DNA from: Nocardia flavorosea | GTDB lineage: Bacteria; Actinomycetota; Actinomycetes; Mycobacteriales; Mycobacteriaceae | Assembly (NCBI RefSeq): GCF_015477805.1 | Contig: NZ_JADLQL010000007.1 | Location: 248,001 to 312,000 of the forward strand | Direction: 5' to 3' | DNA: 64,000 bases | In this document: one piece after another, positions 1 to 8,933 of the stretch | Numbering within the stretch: the stretch's first letter is position 1 | Layout: every line of letters starts with the position of its first letter | Notes under the pieces: generated by a model | What the model saw: the letters and a program-made list of their open reading frames with translations, nothing else | Told to the model about the DNA's origin: nothing | The model's database searches: none | Program-made: the position numbers and the translations under genes

Positions 1-1
1 C

Positions 2-439
2 ACCTGGGGTGCACTGGGTTTCGCGCTCGTATTGCTCGTGATCGCCGCCGTGCCCGCCGGTGCGCAGGCCGAACCGCCGGCGTGGACGGTGACCATCCGG
101 CGTCGCCCCTGGCTGCTCGGTATGGCGGGGATGGTGATCGGCCTGGCGCAGGCGCCGACCGCGATTCCGTACCTGGCCGGGTTGGCGTTGATATCGGCCC
201 GGGATCCGCTGCCGTCGGTGTGGCCGCTGATCGTCATCGCCTATTGCGCGCTGGCATTGCTGCCACCACTGGTGGTTCTCGCGCTGGCCACCCGGCGCAC
301 GACGGCTGCCCAGCGGGTCTACCGGACCGTCCTGCGCACGGTGACAACATATGGTCCGCTGTCGGTGCGAATCGTCTTCGTACTGCTGGGGCTGGGCCTC
401 ATCGTTGCCGTGGCCCTCGACTACGAGCACCTCTGGTGA
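2..439 (+). CDS. GAP/Sap-like multi-pass membrane protein, 3' part only
   Basis: The reading frame is open from the window edge, so the start lies upstream. About 145 residues are visible. They hold four or five hydrophobic stretches, for example around LLGMAGMVIGLAQAPT and the C-terminal VFVLLGLGLIVAVAL, joined by short Arg-rich loops. The spacing and the Gly/Pro-rich helices resemble the actinobacterial GAP family (sulfolipid-addressing, LysE-like proteins), but this is recognition by eye and the N-terminal half is missing. It ends 25 bp before the convergent TetR gene. No specific substrate can be inferred. Confidence 0.6.
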   Translation, partial: TWGALGFALVLLVIAAVPAGAQAEPPAWTVTIRRRPWLLGMAGMVIGLAQAPTAIPYLAGLALISARDPLPSVWPLIVIAYCALALLPPLVVLALATRRTTAAQRVYRTVLRTVTTYGPLSVRIVFVLLGLGLIVAVALDYEHLW

Positions 440-464
440 ATCGGGCCGGGCGGTACGCCGGCTG

Positions 465-1085
465 TCATGTTCCGGTGTGGACGAAAACTCCGGCTGCGGC
501 AGCGGCCGTCGCGCCCTCGGCCGTGGTGCGGACGGCGTGCTCGTCGATGGCATCGCCGCTGGCCAGCAGGCGGTAGTACAGCGGGCCCGAAACGGCGGTG
601 AGTACCGCGCGCGGATCCGTGCCGGGCGGCACCTCGCCCCGGCCGACGGCGTCGCCGATACAGGGCGACCATTCCGCGAGCCGCACATCGTAGAACTGGT
701 GGAGAGCGGCGGCCGCGGCCTCATCGCAGGCTGCCGCGGCGATCACCGCGCGGAAGAGGCGGCCTTGCCGGGGATCGGTGAGAGTTTTCGCCACCAGGCG
801 GGCGTTGGCTTCGAGATCGCCGCGCAAGGTGCCCGTATCGGCGCGCGGCAGCGACTGTTCGGCCATATCGACGAGCAGGTCGGCGATCAATCCGGTCGGC
901 GTGCGCCAGCGGCGGTAGACCGTGGTCTTCCCGACTTCGGCCAGGGCGGCGACTTCGGCGAGGTCGAGTCTCGCGAAACCTTTTTCGGCGAGCAGATCGC
1001 CGGCCACTCGGAGCACCGCCGCGCGCACGCGGGCGGTGCGACCGCCGGGGCGAGCTGATCCGGGACCGGCTTCTCCTGATGTCAT
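465..1085 (-). CDS. TetR/AcrR family transcriptional regulator
   Basis: This 206-residue protein has an N-terminal helix-turn-helix at about residues 20–65 (VRAAVLRVAGDLLAEKG, then EVAALAEVGKTTVYRRW), the classic TetR signature. An all-helical ligand-binding half follows, with the GPLYYRLLASG motif common in TetR C-terminal class 11 domains. It is transcribed divergently from an aldo/keto reductase gene across an 82-bp gap that contains a 10-bp inverted repeat. It therefore probably represses that reductase and itself. The inducer is unknown. The start is the ATG next to the divergent gap. Confidence 0.88.
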   Translation of the reverse strand: MTSGEAGPGSARPGGRTARVRAAVLRVAGDLLAEKGFARLDLAEVAALAEVGKTTVYRRWRTPTGLIADLLVDMAEQSLPRADTGTLRGDLEANARLVAKTLTDPRQGRLFRAVIAAAACDEAAAAALHQFYDVRLAEWSPCIGDAVGRGEVPPGTDPRAVLTAVSGPLYYRLLASGDAIDEHAVRTTAEGATAAAAAGVFVHTGT

Positions 1086-1095
1086 AACGGGACTC

Positions 1096-1147
1096 CAGTT
1101 TCATTTGTGGGCAGAGTGGTGTACCTTCAGGATTGTTAATGAAACTG
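1096..1147. promoter_or_regulatory. Probable TetR operator pair between divergent genes
   Basis: CAGTTTCATT at 1096–1105 and its exact reverse complement AATGAAACTG at 1138–1147 flank the short space between the TetR start (1085) and the reductase start (1168). Two 10-bp arms in inverted orientation between divergent genes suit a repressor controlling both. The arms are 32 bp apart, so they would be two half-sites or two weak sites rather than one compact palindrome. Confidence 0.5.
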
Positions 1148-1167
1148 TAGACCCTTTAGGAGTCGAA

Positions 1168-2220
1168 ATGGAATACCGCCGCCTGGGAGCCTCCGGCCTG
1201 ACCGTCCCCGCACTGAGCTTCGGCGCCGGCACCTTCGGTGGTCGCGGAGAGCTGTTCGGAGCCTGGGGGGATACCGACGTCGAACAGGCCCGCCGCCTGG
1301 TGGATATCAGCCTGGACGCCGGGGTCACGATGTTCGATACCGCCGATGTGTACTCCGACGGCGCTTCCGAGGAAGTGCTCGGCGCCGCCATCCACGGCCG
1401 GCGCGATCGCCTGCTGCTTTCCACCAAGGCGAGCCTGCCCACCGGACCCGGCCCCCTCGACGCGGGATCGGGCCGCAGCCGGTTGATCGGCGCTGTAGAA
1501 ACCTCGCTGCGCCGGCTCGGAACCGACCATATCGACCTGTTCCAGTTGCACGCATTCGACGCCCGCACCCCGGTCGAGGAGGTTTTGCACGCCCTCGACG
1601 ACCTGGTCCACGCGGGCAAGATCCGCTATCTGGGCGCCTCCAATTTCGCTGGTTGGCAACTGATGAAATCGCTGGCCGCCGCGGACCGCCACGGTCTCAC
1701 CCGCTACATCGCCCACCAGGTGTACTACTCGCTGGCGGGACGGGACTACGAGTGGGAGCTCATGCCGCTGGGCGTCGCCGAAGGGGTGGGCGCGGTGGTC
1801 TGGAGCCCGCTCGGCTGGGGCCGGCTGACCGGCAAGATCCGCCGTGGCCGGCCGCTGCCGGAGGGCAGTCGGCTGCACCGCACCGCGGAAGCCGGGCCGC
1901 CGGTGGACCAGGAACATCTCTACAACGTCGTCGACGCCTTGGACGAGATCGCCGCCGAAACCGGCCGGACCGTCCCGCAAATAGCGCTGAACTGGCTGCT
2001 CACCCGCCCGACCGTCGGCACCGTGATCGTCGGTGCGCGTAACGAGGAGCAGTTACGGCAGAATCTCGGCGCGGTCGGCTGGAAACTCACCGCCGATCAG
2101 ATCGCGCGGCTGGACGCCGCCAGCGCCCTCACCCCGCCCTACCCCTACTACCCGTATTATCGCCTGGCCGATTTCACCCGGCTGAACCCGCCCGCCGTAC
2201 CGGTGGCAGCGGTTCAGTAG
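1168..2220 (+). CDS. Aldo/keto reductase
   Basis: This 350-residue NADPH-dependent oxidoreductase belongs to the aldo/keto reductase superfamily. It opens with MEYRRLGASGLTVPALSFG, followed by the catalytic-tetrad regions FDTADVYSDG (Asp and Tyr) and STKASLP (Lys). IDLFQLHAFD carries the catalytic His, and VIVGARNEEQLRQN forms the cofactor loop. The start is set by AGGAG at 1158–1162, six bases before the ATG; longer in-frame versions run into the TetR gene. The gene ends by overlapping the convergent nitrate reductase by 7 bp. The substrate is unknown. Control by the neighbouring TetR protein is likely from the divergent layout. Confidence 0.9.
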   Translation: MEYRRLGASGLTVPALSFGAGTFGGRGELFGAWGDTDVEQARRLVDISLDAGVTMFDTADVYSDGASEEVLGAAIHGRRDRLLLSTKASLPTGPGPLDAGSGRSRLIGAVETSLRRLGTDHIDLFQLHAFDARTPVEEVLHALDDLVHAGKIRYLGASNFAGWQLMKSLAAADRHGLTRYIAHQVYYSLAGRDYEWELMPLGVAEGVGAVVWSPLGWGRLTGKIRRGRPLPEGSRLHRTAEAGPPVDQEHLYNVVDALDEIAAETGRTVPQIALNWLLTRPTVGTVIVGARNEEQLRQNLGAVGWKLTADQIARLDAASALTPPYPYYPYYRLADFTRLNPPAVPVAAVQ

Positions 2221-5200
2221 ACGTCGCGGACGTAGCGCTTCTCGGTCATCAGCTGTTTCCTGAAGGCCAGAGCGCCGTCCTCGTCCAGATTTCCGTGGAT
2301 GCGGGCGATGCGCAGCAGGGCCTCGTCGACATCCCCGGCCATCCGCGCGGCGTCACCGCACACATAGAAATGGGCGCCGTCGCGCAACCACGACCACAGC
2401 TCCGCGCCGTGTTCGATCATCCGGTGCTGGACGTAGATCCTTTCCCGCTGGTCGCGGGAGAAGGCCAGATCGAGTCGCGAGAGGTGGCCGGAGCGAAACA
2501 TATCCTCGAGTTCGGTGCGGTAGTAGAAATTCTGCGTCGCGTGCTGGTCGCCGAAGAACAGCCAGTTCTTCCCCGTGGCGCCGAGGGCGCGGCGTTCGTG
2601 CAGGAAACCCCGGAACGGCGCGATACCGGTGCCCGGGCCCACCATGATCATCGGCACGCTCGGATCCAGCGGAGGCCGGAAATGCGGGGCACGCTGCAGG
2701 AAGATCGGCACGGCCGCGGCGGCGCGATCGGCCAGGAACGTCGAGCACACGCCGCCGCGCCGCGCCGCCGAGCCCGTGACCCGCGGATCGCCGTACCGGA
2801 CGATCCCGACGGTCAGTTCCACCTGCCGGGGACTGACCAGCGGGCTGGAGGAGATCGAATACTGCCGCGGTTGCAGCTTTTTCAGAATGTCGAGCCACTC
2901 CACGAGGTCGGCCCGGAACGGGAAATCGCGCAGCACGTCCACCAGTTGGCGGTCCCACAGATAGCCGGCCAGCTCGTTGCGGTTGTCGCGGCGCAGCAGC
3001 TTGGCCAGCCGGTCGCTGGGATTGCGGCCGGCCACGAACTCCAGCAGATCCCGGGAGACCGCGGCGATGTCGTAGTGCGTGCACAGGGCCTGTTCCAACG
3101 GCATCTCAGCACCACCCGCGGTGACCGGACGCCGGGCGTCCAGACCGGTCGCATCGAGGAATTCGGCGACCAGCGACGGGCAGTTCACCGGCCACACCCC
3201 GAGCGCATCGCCCACCTCGTAACGCGCGTCCGACCCGCTGAGATCGAACGCGATCCGCCGCACCTCCTTGCCGGCGCCGGAGGTCGTCAGCAACTCGTTG
3301 CGGGCCAGCCGCGCCGGCACGGGTGATGCACGAGTGAAGGGTGCAGGCGCAGGACGCCGCAAAGGCGCGCTGCGGTCCGGAACGGCCGCCGCGGCACCGC
3401 CCTGCGTAGCGGCCGACGACCGACGGTGGAGCGCGCCGCCGATCGTGCCGGCAACTGGGCTGCCGGCGGGCCTGGCCTGATCGCCGGCTCGGGAACGCTC
3501 GGCCGCATCCCGCCGGGGCTTGTCGCCGGGACTCGCGCCCGCACCGGCGGTGTCTGCGGCCCGCTCACCGCCGTATCCGCCGAGTGCCGTGATCACCTCG
3601 TCCAACCAGGACGAACCGGGTTCGGCGAAATCGGGTTCGCAGTCCACGCGCGGTAGCAGCCGGGTCGCGCCGCGCTCGGCGAACGCCGTATCGAGCCGCC
3701 GGCCGTGGCCGCAGAAATCCTCGTAGGAGGAATCACCCATGGCGAACACCGCGAAACGGGTGCCGGTGAGCCGGATCGCGCTGTCCGCGAGCCGGGTCCA
3801 GAAATCGGCGCCGTTGTCCGGCGGGCCGCCGTCGCCGAACGTACTGCTGATCACCAGGACATCGCCTGCCAGCGCGGCGAGATCGCAGGAATCCATATCG
3901 ATCAGCTGCGGCCGGTACCCGGATTCGGTGAGCCGCTGGGCCGCGGTGGCCGCGAACTCCTCGGCGTTTCCGGTCTGTGATGCCCACAGCACCGTTACGG
4001 CCGGATCCGTTGTGCTGCCCGGCATTTCCATCGAATCCGGGCGGCCGGCTCGCGAGTACATACCGGCGAGCAGCCCGTCCACCCACAGCCGGCTCTGCTC
4101 CGACAACGGCGCGGTTTCCGGAAGGACGGGCTGCCCCGACACCGGCAGGGACTGTAGTGCCGCCAGATATCCACCGAGGTAGATCCGCTCGGCTTCGCCG
4201 AGGGCGGGCGAGGCCGCCGTGTCCAGGCCGAGAATCGCCGCGAGCGGGTGGATTCCGGGGCTTGCCGCACGCTCTTGCCGGCTCCCCGCCGTCACCGGAG
4301 ATCCGGCGGGAACCACCGGTGCGACCCGGCGCAGCGCGACGGCGCACGCCTTGAACTCCGGTTGCAGCGAATCGACGTCCACCGCATCGTTGGTGACCGC
4401 GTTGACGGTCAGGTACTCGCCGTGTTCGTCGTTCCAGTGGAACGGGGCGAAACATCCCCCGGGCAGGACCCGGTCGCTGATCCGCACGGGTAGTACGGCG
4501 CGACCCCGCCGGGAGGTGATCTCCACCAGTTCTCCCGGGGCGAGCCCCAGTTCACGGGCATCGTCGGGATGGACCTCGGCGAACGGCTCCGGATTCAGTT
4601 TGCTGAGCTTGCCGATCCGGCCGGTTTTGGTCATCGAATGCCACTGGTGTTGCAGGCGACCGGTATTGAGCAGGAACGGGTAGTCGTCATCCGGCATCTC
4701 CGCCGGCGGCATATGCGGGCGCGGCCAGAAGACGGCACGGCGCGTGGGGGTGGCAAACGCCAGGCGGGGGCGGTGCCCGCTGGCGTCGACGAAGGGTTCC
4801 CGGCCGCTCCCTTCGTTGAGGTAGCGGATGGGGTTGCGGCGCTGCGCCGGGTCCGGGCACGGCCATTGCATCGGACCCTCGCGCAGCCGCTCGTGGCTCA
4901 TACCGCGCAGGTCGTAGCCGGTGTCCGGATTGGCGAAGCGGCGGATTTCGTCGAAGACCTCGGCCGCGCACGCGTACTCGAACCCGGGAAAGCCCATGGC
5001 CGTCGCCACCTGAGCGATGAGCTGCCAGTCCGGCCGTGCCGCACCGGCCGGTTCGACCGACTGCCGCTGCAATGTCACGGTGCGTTCGGAATTGACCACG
5101 GCGGCATCCGACTCGGCCCACAGCGTGGCGGGTAACAGCAGGTCGGCATAGGTATTGGTGGCGGTGTCGGTGTAGGCGTCCTGGGTGATCACCAATTCGG

Positions 5201-6650
5201 CGGCTTCCAGCCCCGCGATCACTGTTTTGCGATTCGCCACCGTGGCAACCGGGTTGGTGCAGATGATCCAGGCTGCTTTGATCGTGCCGGCCGCGAGCCG
5301 GCGGAACATTTCCACGGTGCCCGGCCCGGCCTCGGCGCGGATGGTTCCCGGCGGCAGGTCCCAGGCAGTTTCCACGAAGGTCCGGTCGGTGGGGGACAAC
5401 ACGCTGCGCTGTCCGGGCAGCCCCGGACCCATATACCCCATTTCCCGGCCGCCCATGGCATTCGGCTGGCCGGTCAGCGAGAAAGGCCCGCTACCCGGCC
5501 GGCAGATGGCGCCGGTGGCCAGATGCAGATTGCACAATGCGTTGGTGTTCCAGGTGCCGTGGGTGGATTGATTCAGGCCCATCGTCCACAGGCTCATCCA
5601 TTCGCCCGCCGCGCCGATCCACCGGGCCGCGGTGCGGATATCCGCCGCGGCCAGGCCCGTGATCGCGGCGACCCGGTCCGGGGTGTAGGCGGCGAGGAAA
5701 TCCGGCATCGCGGCCCAGCCCTCGGTGTGCTCGGCGATGAACTGCTCGTCGATATCACCGGCCTCGACCAGCAGTTGCAGCAGCCCGTTGAGCAGTGCGA
5801 GATCGGTTCCGGGCCGGATCTGCAGGAACAGATCCGCGCGGGCGGCGGTATCGGTTCGCCGCGGATCCACCACGATCAGTTTTGCGCCGGACTTCAGCCG
5901 TTCGGCCATGCGCAGAAAGAGGATGGGGTGGCAATCGGCCATATTCGCCCCGATGACGAAGAACAGGTCGGTGCGGTCGAAATCATCGTAGGAACCGGGC
6001 GGCCCGTCCGCGCCCAGCGACTGCTTATAGCCGGTTCCGGCGCTGGCCATGCACAGCCGGGAGTTGGCCTCCATGTGCGCGGTCCGCAGAAACCCTTTGG
6101 CGAGCTTGGTGGCCAGATACTGCGCCTCCAGCGACATCTGCCCGGAAACGTACAGGGCGATCGCGTCGGGCCCGTGCTCGTCCAGGATCGCCCGTAACCG
6201 CGCCGCGGCCTCGGTCACGGCCTCGTCCACCCCGACCGGCTCCGGCTCGGCCCCGCGCCCGGGACGGCGATACGCGGTGGCCATCCGGCCCGGCGCCTGC
6301 ATCAGTTCGAGGTGGGTGGCGCCCTTCGTACACAGCCGCCCGGTATTCGCCGGATGTAGTTTGTCGCCGCTGACCTGCGCGATCACCGGAGATCCGGTGG
6401 TGCCCGGCGTGGTGGTGACCTCGATTCCACAGCCCACTCCGCGGTACGAGCACGCCGTTCTGGTCTTGCCCGGCCGCGGGTTGCTGTATCCACCGGCCGT
6501 AGCCGAGGCTCCGGCGTGATCGCGCGGCGCCGCCGCCTCCGAGCCCGATTCGCGTGGGCCGTATCCCGCGGGCGCAACCGAGGCCCCGGCGTGGCCGGAT
6601 CGCCCGGCCGTATCCGGGCCGGACTGACTCGTGTCGTATCCCTCGGACAT
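2214..6650 (-). CDS. Assimilatory nitrate reductase fused to a sulfite-reductase-type flavoprotein
   Basis: This 1478-residue fusion should reduce nitrate to nitrite using NADPH in one chain. Residues about 60–740 are a molybdopterin (bis-MGD) oxidoreductase with the assimilatory motif NSRLCMASAGTGYK, whose Cys is the likely Mo ligand, and a C-terminal molydopterin-binding domain. After a linker comes a flavodoxin-like FMN domain (LWASQTGNAEEFA, STFGDGGPP), then FAD and NADPH domains (RQYSISSSP, GGVCSTFLAD, MVGPGTGIAPFRGF, FYVCGDAARM). Such fusions are known in actinobacteria. The first 60 residues are low-complexity, with an imperfect repeat (GHAGAS/DHAGAS), so the true start may lie downstream. 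The N-terminal Fe-S motif reads Cys67-SY-Arg70-GVG-Cys74 with Cys107, so the expected second Cys is Arg. GlnR-like sites lie upstream. Confidence 0.9.
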   Translation of the reverse strand: MSEGYDTSQSGPDTAGRSGHAGASVAPAGYGPRESGSEAAAPRDHAGASATAGGYSNPRPGKTRTACSYRGVGCGIEVTTTPGTTGSPVIAQVSGDKLHPANTGRLCTKGATHLELMQAPGRMATAYRRPGRGAEPEPVGVDEAVTEAAARLRAILDEHGPDAIALYVSGQMSLEAQYLATKLAKGFLRTAHMEANSRLCMASAGTGYKQSLGADGPPGSYDDFDRTDLFFVIGANMADCHPILFLRMAERLKSGAKLIVVDPRRTDTAARADLFLQIRPGTDLALLNGLLQLLVEAGDIDEQFIAEHTEGWAAMPDFLAAYTPDRVAAITGLAAADIRTAARWIGAAGEWMSLWTMGLNQSTHGTWNTNALCNLHLATGAICRPGSGPFSLTGQPNAMGGREMGYMGPGLPGQRSVLSPTDRTFVETAWDLPPGTIRAEAGPGTVEMFRRLAAGTIKAAWIICTNPVATVANRKTVIAGLEAAELVITQDAYTDTATNTYADLLLPATLWAESDAAVVNSERTVTLQRQSVEPAGAARPDWQLIAQVATAMGFPGFEYACAAEVFDEIRRFANPDTGYDLRGMSHERLREGPMQWPCPDPAQRRNPIRYLNEGSGREPFVDASGHRPRLAFATPTRRAVFWPRPHMPPAEMPDDDYPFLLNTGRLQHQWHSMTKTGRIGKLSKLNPEPFAEVHPDDARELGLAPGELVEITSRRGRAVLPVRISDRVLPGGCFAPFHWNDEHGEYLTVNAVTNDAVDVDSLQPEFKACAVALRRVAPVVPAGSPVTAGSRQERAASPGIHPLAAILGLDTAASPALGEAERIYLGGYLAALQSLPVSGQPVLPETAPLSEQSRLWVDGLLAGMYSRAGRPDSMEMPGSTTDPAVTVLWASQTGNAEEFAATAAQRLTESGYRPQLIDMDSCDLAALAGDVLVISSTFGDGGPPDNGADFWTRLADSAIRLTGTRFAVFAMGDSSYEDFCGHGRRLDTAFAERGATRLLPRVDCEPDFAEPGSSWLDEVITALGGYGGERAADTAGAGASPGDKPRRDAAERSRAGDQARPAGSPVAGTIGGALHRRSSAATQGGAAAAVPDRSAPLRRPAPAPFTRASPVPARLARNELLTTSGAGKEVRRIAFDLSGSDARYEVGDALGVWPVNCPSLVAEFLDATGLDARRPVTAGGAEMPLEQALCTHYDIAAVSRDLLEFVAGRNPSDRLAKLLRRDNRNELAGYLWDRQLVDVLRDFPFRADLVEWLDILKKLQPRQYSISSSPLVSPRQVELTVGIVRYGDPRVTGSAARRGGVCSTFLADRAAAAVPIFLQRAPHFRPPLDPSVPMIMVGPGTGIAPFRGFLHERRALGATGKNWLFFGDQHATQNFYYRTELEDMFRSGHLSRLDLAFSRDQRERIYVQHRMIEHGAELWSWLRDGAHFYVCGDAARMAGDVDEALLRIARIHGNLDEDGALAFRKQLMTEKRYVRDVY

Positions 6651-6673
6651 GTCCCCGATGGTGCCCGCGGGCG

Positions 6674-6699
6674 GTTTCCCCCGGTTTGCCCGATGTTAT
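6674..6699 (-). promoter_or_regulatory. Candidate GlnR box upstream of nitrate reductase
   Basis: On the minus strand ATAAC (6699–6695), six bases, then CAAAC (6688–6684), then GAAAC (6678–6674) resemble the actinobacterial GlnR pattern of TnAC and nAAC half-sites six bases apart. GlnR activates nitrate assimilation genes when nitrogen is limiting, which suits the gene 24 bp downstream. The match is by eye and the motif is degenerate. Confidence 0.35.
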
Positions 6700-6731
6700 C
6701 GCCGCATCACATTCCACTTCACCGGCGAAAA

Positions 6732-6743
6732 TCACAGCTGTGA
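6732..6743. promoter_or_regulatory. Perfect 12-bp palindrome TCACAGCTGTGA
   Basis: A perfect dyad lies between the end of menG and the nitrate reductase start, about 80 bp upstream of the latter. It could be an activator or repressor site for nitrate reductase. It does not match the usual spacing of CRP-type sites, so the binder is unknown. Confidence 0.35.
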
Positions 6744-6761
6744 GGAAAATGAACCGGTGCG

Positions 6762-7469
6762 TCAGCTACCGAGTTTGTATCCCCGGTGCAGCGCGACCAC
6801 CCCGCCCGTGAGGTTGCGCCATTTCGCCCCGGCCCAGCCCGCCTCCGCGACCCGGCGGCCCAGTTGCCGCTGATTCGGCCAGGCGCGGATGGATTCGGCC
6901 AGGTAGACATAGGCGTCCGGATTACTGCTGACCGCCCGCGCGACCCGCGGCAGTGCCTTCATCAGGTATTCCATGTAGACCGTCTTGAACACCGGGATCA
7001 CCGGGGTGGAGAACTCACAGATCACCAGCCGGCCCCCCGGTTTGGTGACGCGGAGCATCTCCCGCATCGCGAGATCGATATCGGCGACATTGCGCAGGCC
7101 GAACGAGATCGTCACCGCGTCGAAGGAATTGTCGGCGAACGGTAGCGCCATGGCATCACCGGCGACCATCGGTACCTTGCGGAACCGTCCCGCGGCGAGC
7201 ATGCCCTGGGAGAAGTCGGTGGCCACGCACCAGGCTCCCGATTTGCCCAGTTCCACGGTGGAGACACCGGTCCCGGCCGCCAGATCGAGTATCCGCTCGC
7301 CGGGCCGCGGGGCGATGGCCCGCCGGGTCATCCACCGCCAATATCGGTCCTGCCCGGCCGAGATGACGGTATTTGTCAGGTCGTATCGTCGCGCCACCCC
7401 GTCGAACATCGAAGCGACCTCGTGCGGTTGCTTGTCCAACGAGGCCCGAACCGATTGCGTTTTCGCCAC
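6762..7469 (-). CDS. menG: Demethylmenaquinone methyltransferase MenG/UbiE
   Basis: This 235-residue class I SAM-dependent methyltransferase carries out the last methylation of menaquinone biosynthesis. UbiE signatures are clear: FDGVARRYDLTNTVIS near the N-terminus, the SAM-binding LDLAAGTGVSTVEL, and the C-terminal RNLTGGVVALHRGYKL. The GTG start at 7469 is preceded by TAGGGT at 7481–7476 with six bases between, the spacing expected for a leaderless transcript. It lies downstream of the mannosyltransferase and DUF3592 genes on the same strand, the same trio order as in mycobacteria (Rv0556–mgtA–ubiE). Confidence 0.95.
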   Translation of the reverse strand: MAKTQSVRASLDKQPHEVASMFDGVARRYDLTNTVISAGQDRYWRWMTRRAIAPRPGERILDLAAGTGVSTVELGKSGAWCVATDFSQGMLAAGRFRKVPMVAGDAMALPFADNSFDAVTISFGLRNVADIDLAMREMLRVTKPGGRLVICEFSTPVIPVFKTVYMEYLMKALPRVARAVSSNPDAYVYLAESIRAWPNQRQLGRRVAEAGWAGAKWRNLTGGVVALHRGYKLGS

Positions 7470-7785
7470 AGCCCGACCCTACTCGGCGCCCCCGTCGTAT
7501 CCACGAGCCGACAGGGCCACATCTGGTGGGCGCCGGTAGCTCGAGAGGCGGGCCCGTCGGCCACAGTTGTGCATGTCGGTCGCGGTGGGTTGTTCGGTCG
7601 TGCCGTGGGCCGGTCGGTCACGGGCCGGGGGACGGGGCGGGCCCGGCGGCACCCGGACACCGAAGAATCCGCCGGCAATGGGGAGTCCGTCACCGGTCTG
7701 GCGCCCACGATCTGGGCCGGTTGCGTTGCCGTCGTGGAGTTCTGCCCGCACCACCGGGGCCGCACCTGTGGCGTGCGCGCACCGA
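7470..7785. other. Intergenic region between mgtA-like gene and menG
   Basis: This 316-bp stretch holds the -10-like TAGGGT of menG at 7476–7481. Overlapping open frames on both strands here have no recognisable domain or ribosome binding site and look like GC-rich noise. No hairpin terminator was obvious. Confidence 0.5.
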
Positions 7786-8928
7786 TCAGGCCGAACGCGA
7801 CAGCTGGTACTCGATGCCGGTCACCTCGGTGTAGTGGCCCATGAGCTCGGTGCACAGGGCCGGCCAGGTGCGGTGCAGCACCGATTTCCGGGCGGCCGCA
7901 CCGAACCGGGCGCGTAGCTGCGGATCGCGCAGTGCCGCCACGGCGCCCGGCAGCAGTTCGGTGAACTCCGCGACCGGCAACAGGTAGCCGTTGCGGCAGC
8001 CGGCGATGAGATCGCGAGGGCCGCCGGCGTCGGGGCCGATCACCGGTACCCCACAGGCCAGGGCCTCCTGGACGCCCTGGCAGAAGGTTTCGTGTTCGCC
8101 GGGATGCACCATCACGTCCAGACTGGCGTAGGCCTGCGCGAGTTCGTCGCCGCCGAGTTCGCCGGTGAAGACCGCGTCCGGCAGCAGTGCAGCCAGCTTC
8201 GGCCGTTCCGGTCCGTCGCCGACGATCACCAATCGAATGCTCGGATCACCGGCCAGCACCGCGAGCCGCTCCACATGTTTTTCCGGCGCCAACCGGCCGA
8301 CGAAGCCCACTACGAGCCGACCTTGTCCGCCGAGCCACTCGTCGCGCAATCGCGGGTTGCGGGCGGCCGGGTCGAACCGCGCCGCGTCGACTCCGCGCGC
8401 CCACCGGTGCACGCGCGGAATACCGTGCCGGGCCAGACTCTCTGCCGCGGCGCTCGACGGCGCCAGGGTGCGGGTCGCGCCCTCGTGGATCCGCCTGGTC
8501 CACCCCCACGCCGCGCGTTCGGCCAGACCGAGCCCGTAACTCTTGGCGAAGCCCGCCACATCGGTCTGGTACACCGCGATCGCGGGCAGGTCCAGCCGCA
8601 GCGCGGCGGCCAGACCGCCGGCGCCCAGCAGGAACGGGGACGCCAGATGCACCACATCGGCATCGAAATCGTCCAGTACCCGCACCATTCCCGGTTGCGG
8701 CAGTCCCACGGGCAGCGAACTGATCTTCGGCACCATCACCGCGGGTACCCGGTGCACCGGAAACCGGCCGTGCCGCCGCGGCGCGGGAGGACGTCCGCGC
8801 AGCGTATCCGGCGCGATGACGAGTGCCTCGTGTCCGTGCCGGTCCAGATGCTCCAGCACCCGCAGGACCGAGTTCACGACGCCGTTCATATTCGGGAGGA
8901 AGGACTCGGCAACGATGGCTACGCGCAC
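7786..8928 (-). CDS. mgtA: GT4 glycosyltransferase, MgtA/PimB-like mannosyltransferase
   Basis: This 380-residue GT-B fold glycosyltransferase of family 4 shows the N-terminal VRVAIVAESFLPNMNGVVNSV motif region, the middle VGFVGRLAPEKHVERL, and the donor-site segment HPGEHETFCQGVQEALACGVPV. Position next to menG and length match M. tuberculosis MgtA (Rv0557, 378 residues), which mannosylates glycolipid precursors of lipomannan at the membrane. The GTG start at 8928 follows the upstream stop by 5 bp and aligns with family starts; a longer open frame to 9039 would overlap the upstream gene. The mannosyl role is inferred from family and synteny. Confidence 0.88.
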   Translation of the reverse strand: MRVAIVAESFLPNMNGVVNSVLRVLEHLDRHGHEALVIAPDTLRGRPPAPRRHGRFPVHRVPAVMVPKISSLPVGLPQPGMVRVLDDFDADVVHLASPFLLGAGGLAAALRLDLPAIAVYQTDVAGFAKSYGLGLAERAAWGWTRRIHEGATRTLAPSSAAAESLARHGIPRVHRWARGVDAARFDPAARNPRLRDEWLGGQGRLVVGFVGRLAPEKHVERLAVLAGDPSIRLVIVGDGPERPKLAALLPDAVFTGELGGDELAQAYASLDVMVHPGEHETFCQGVQEALACGVPVIGPDAGGPRDLIAGCRNGYLLPVAEFTELLPGAVAALRDPQLRARFGAAARKSVLHRTWPALCTELMGHYTEVTGIEYQLSRSA

Positions 8929-8933
8929 ACGGG

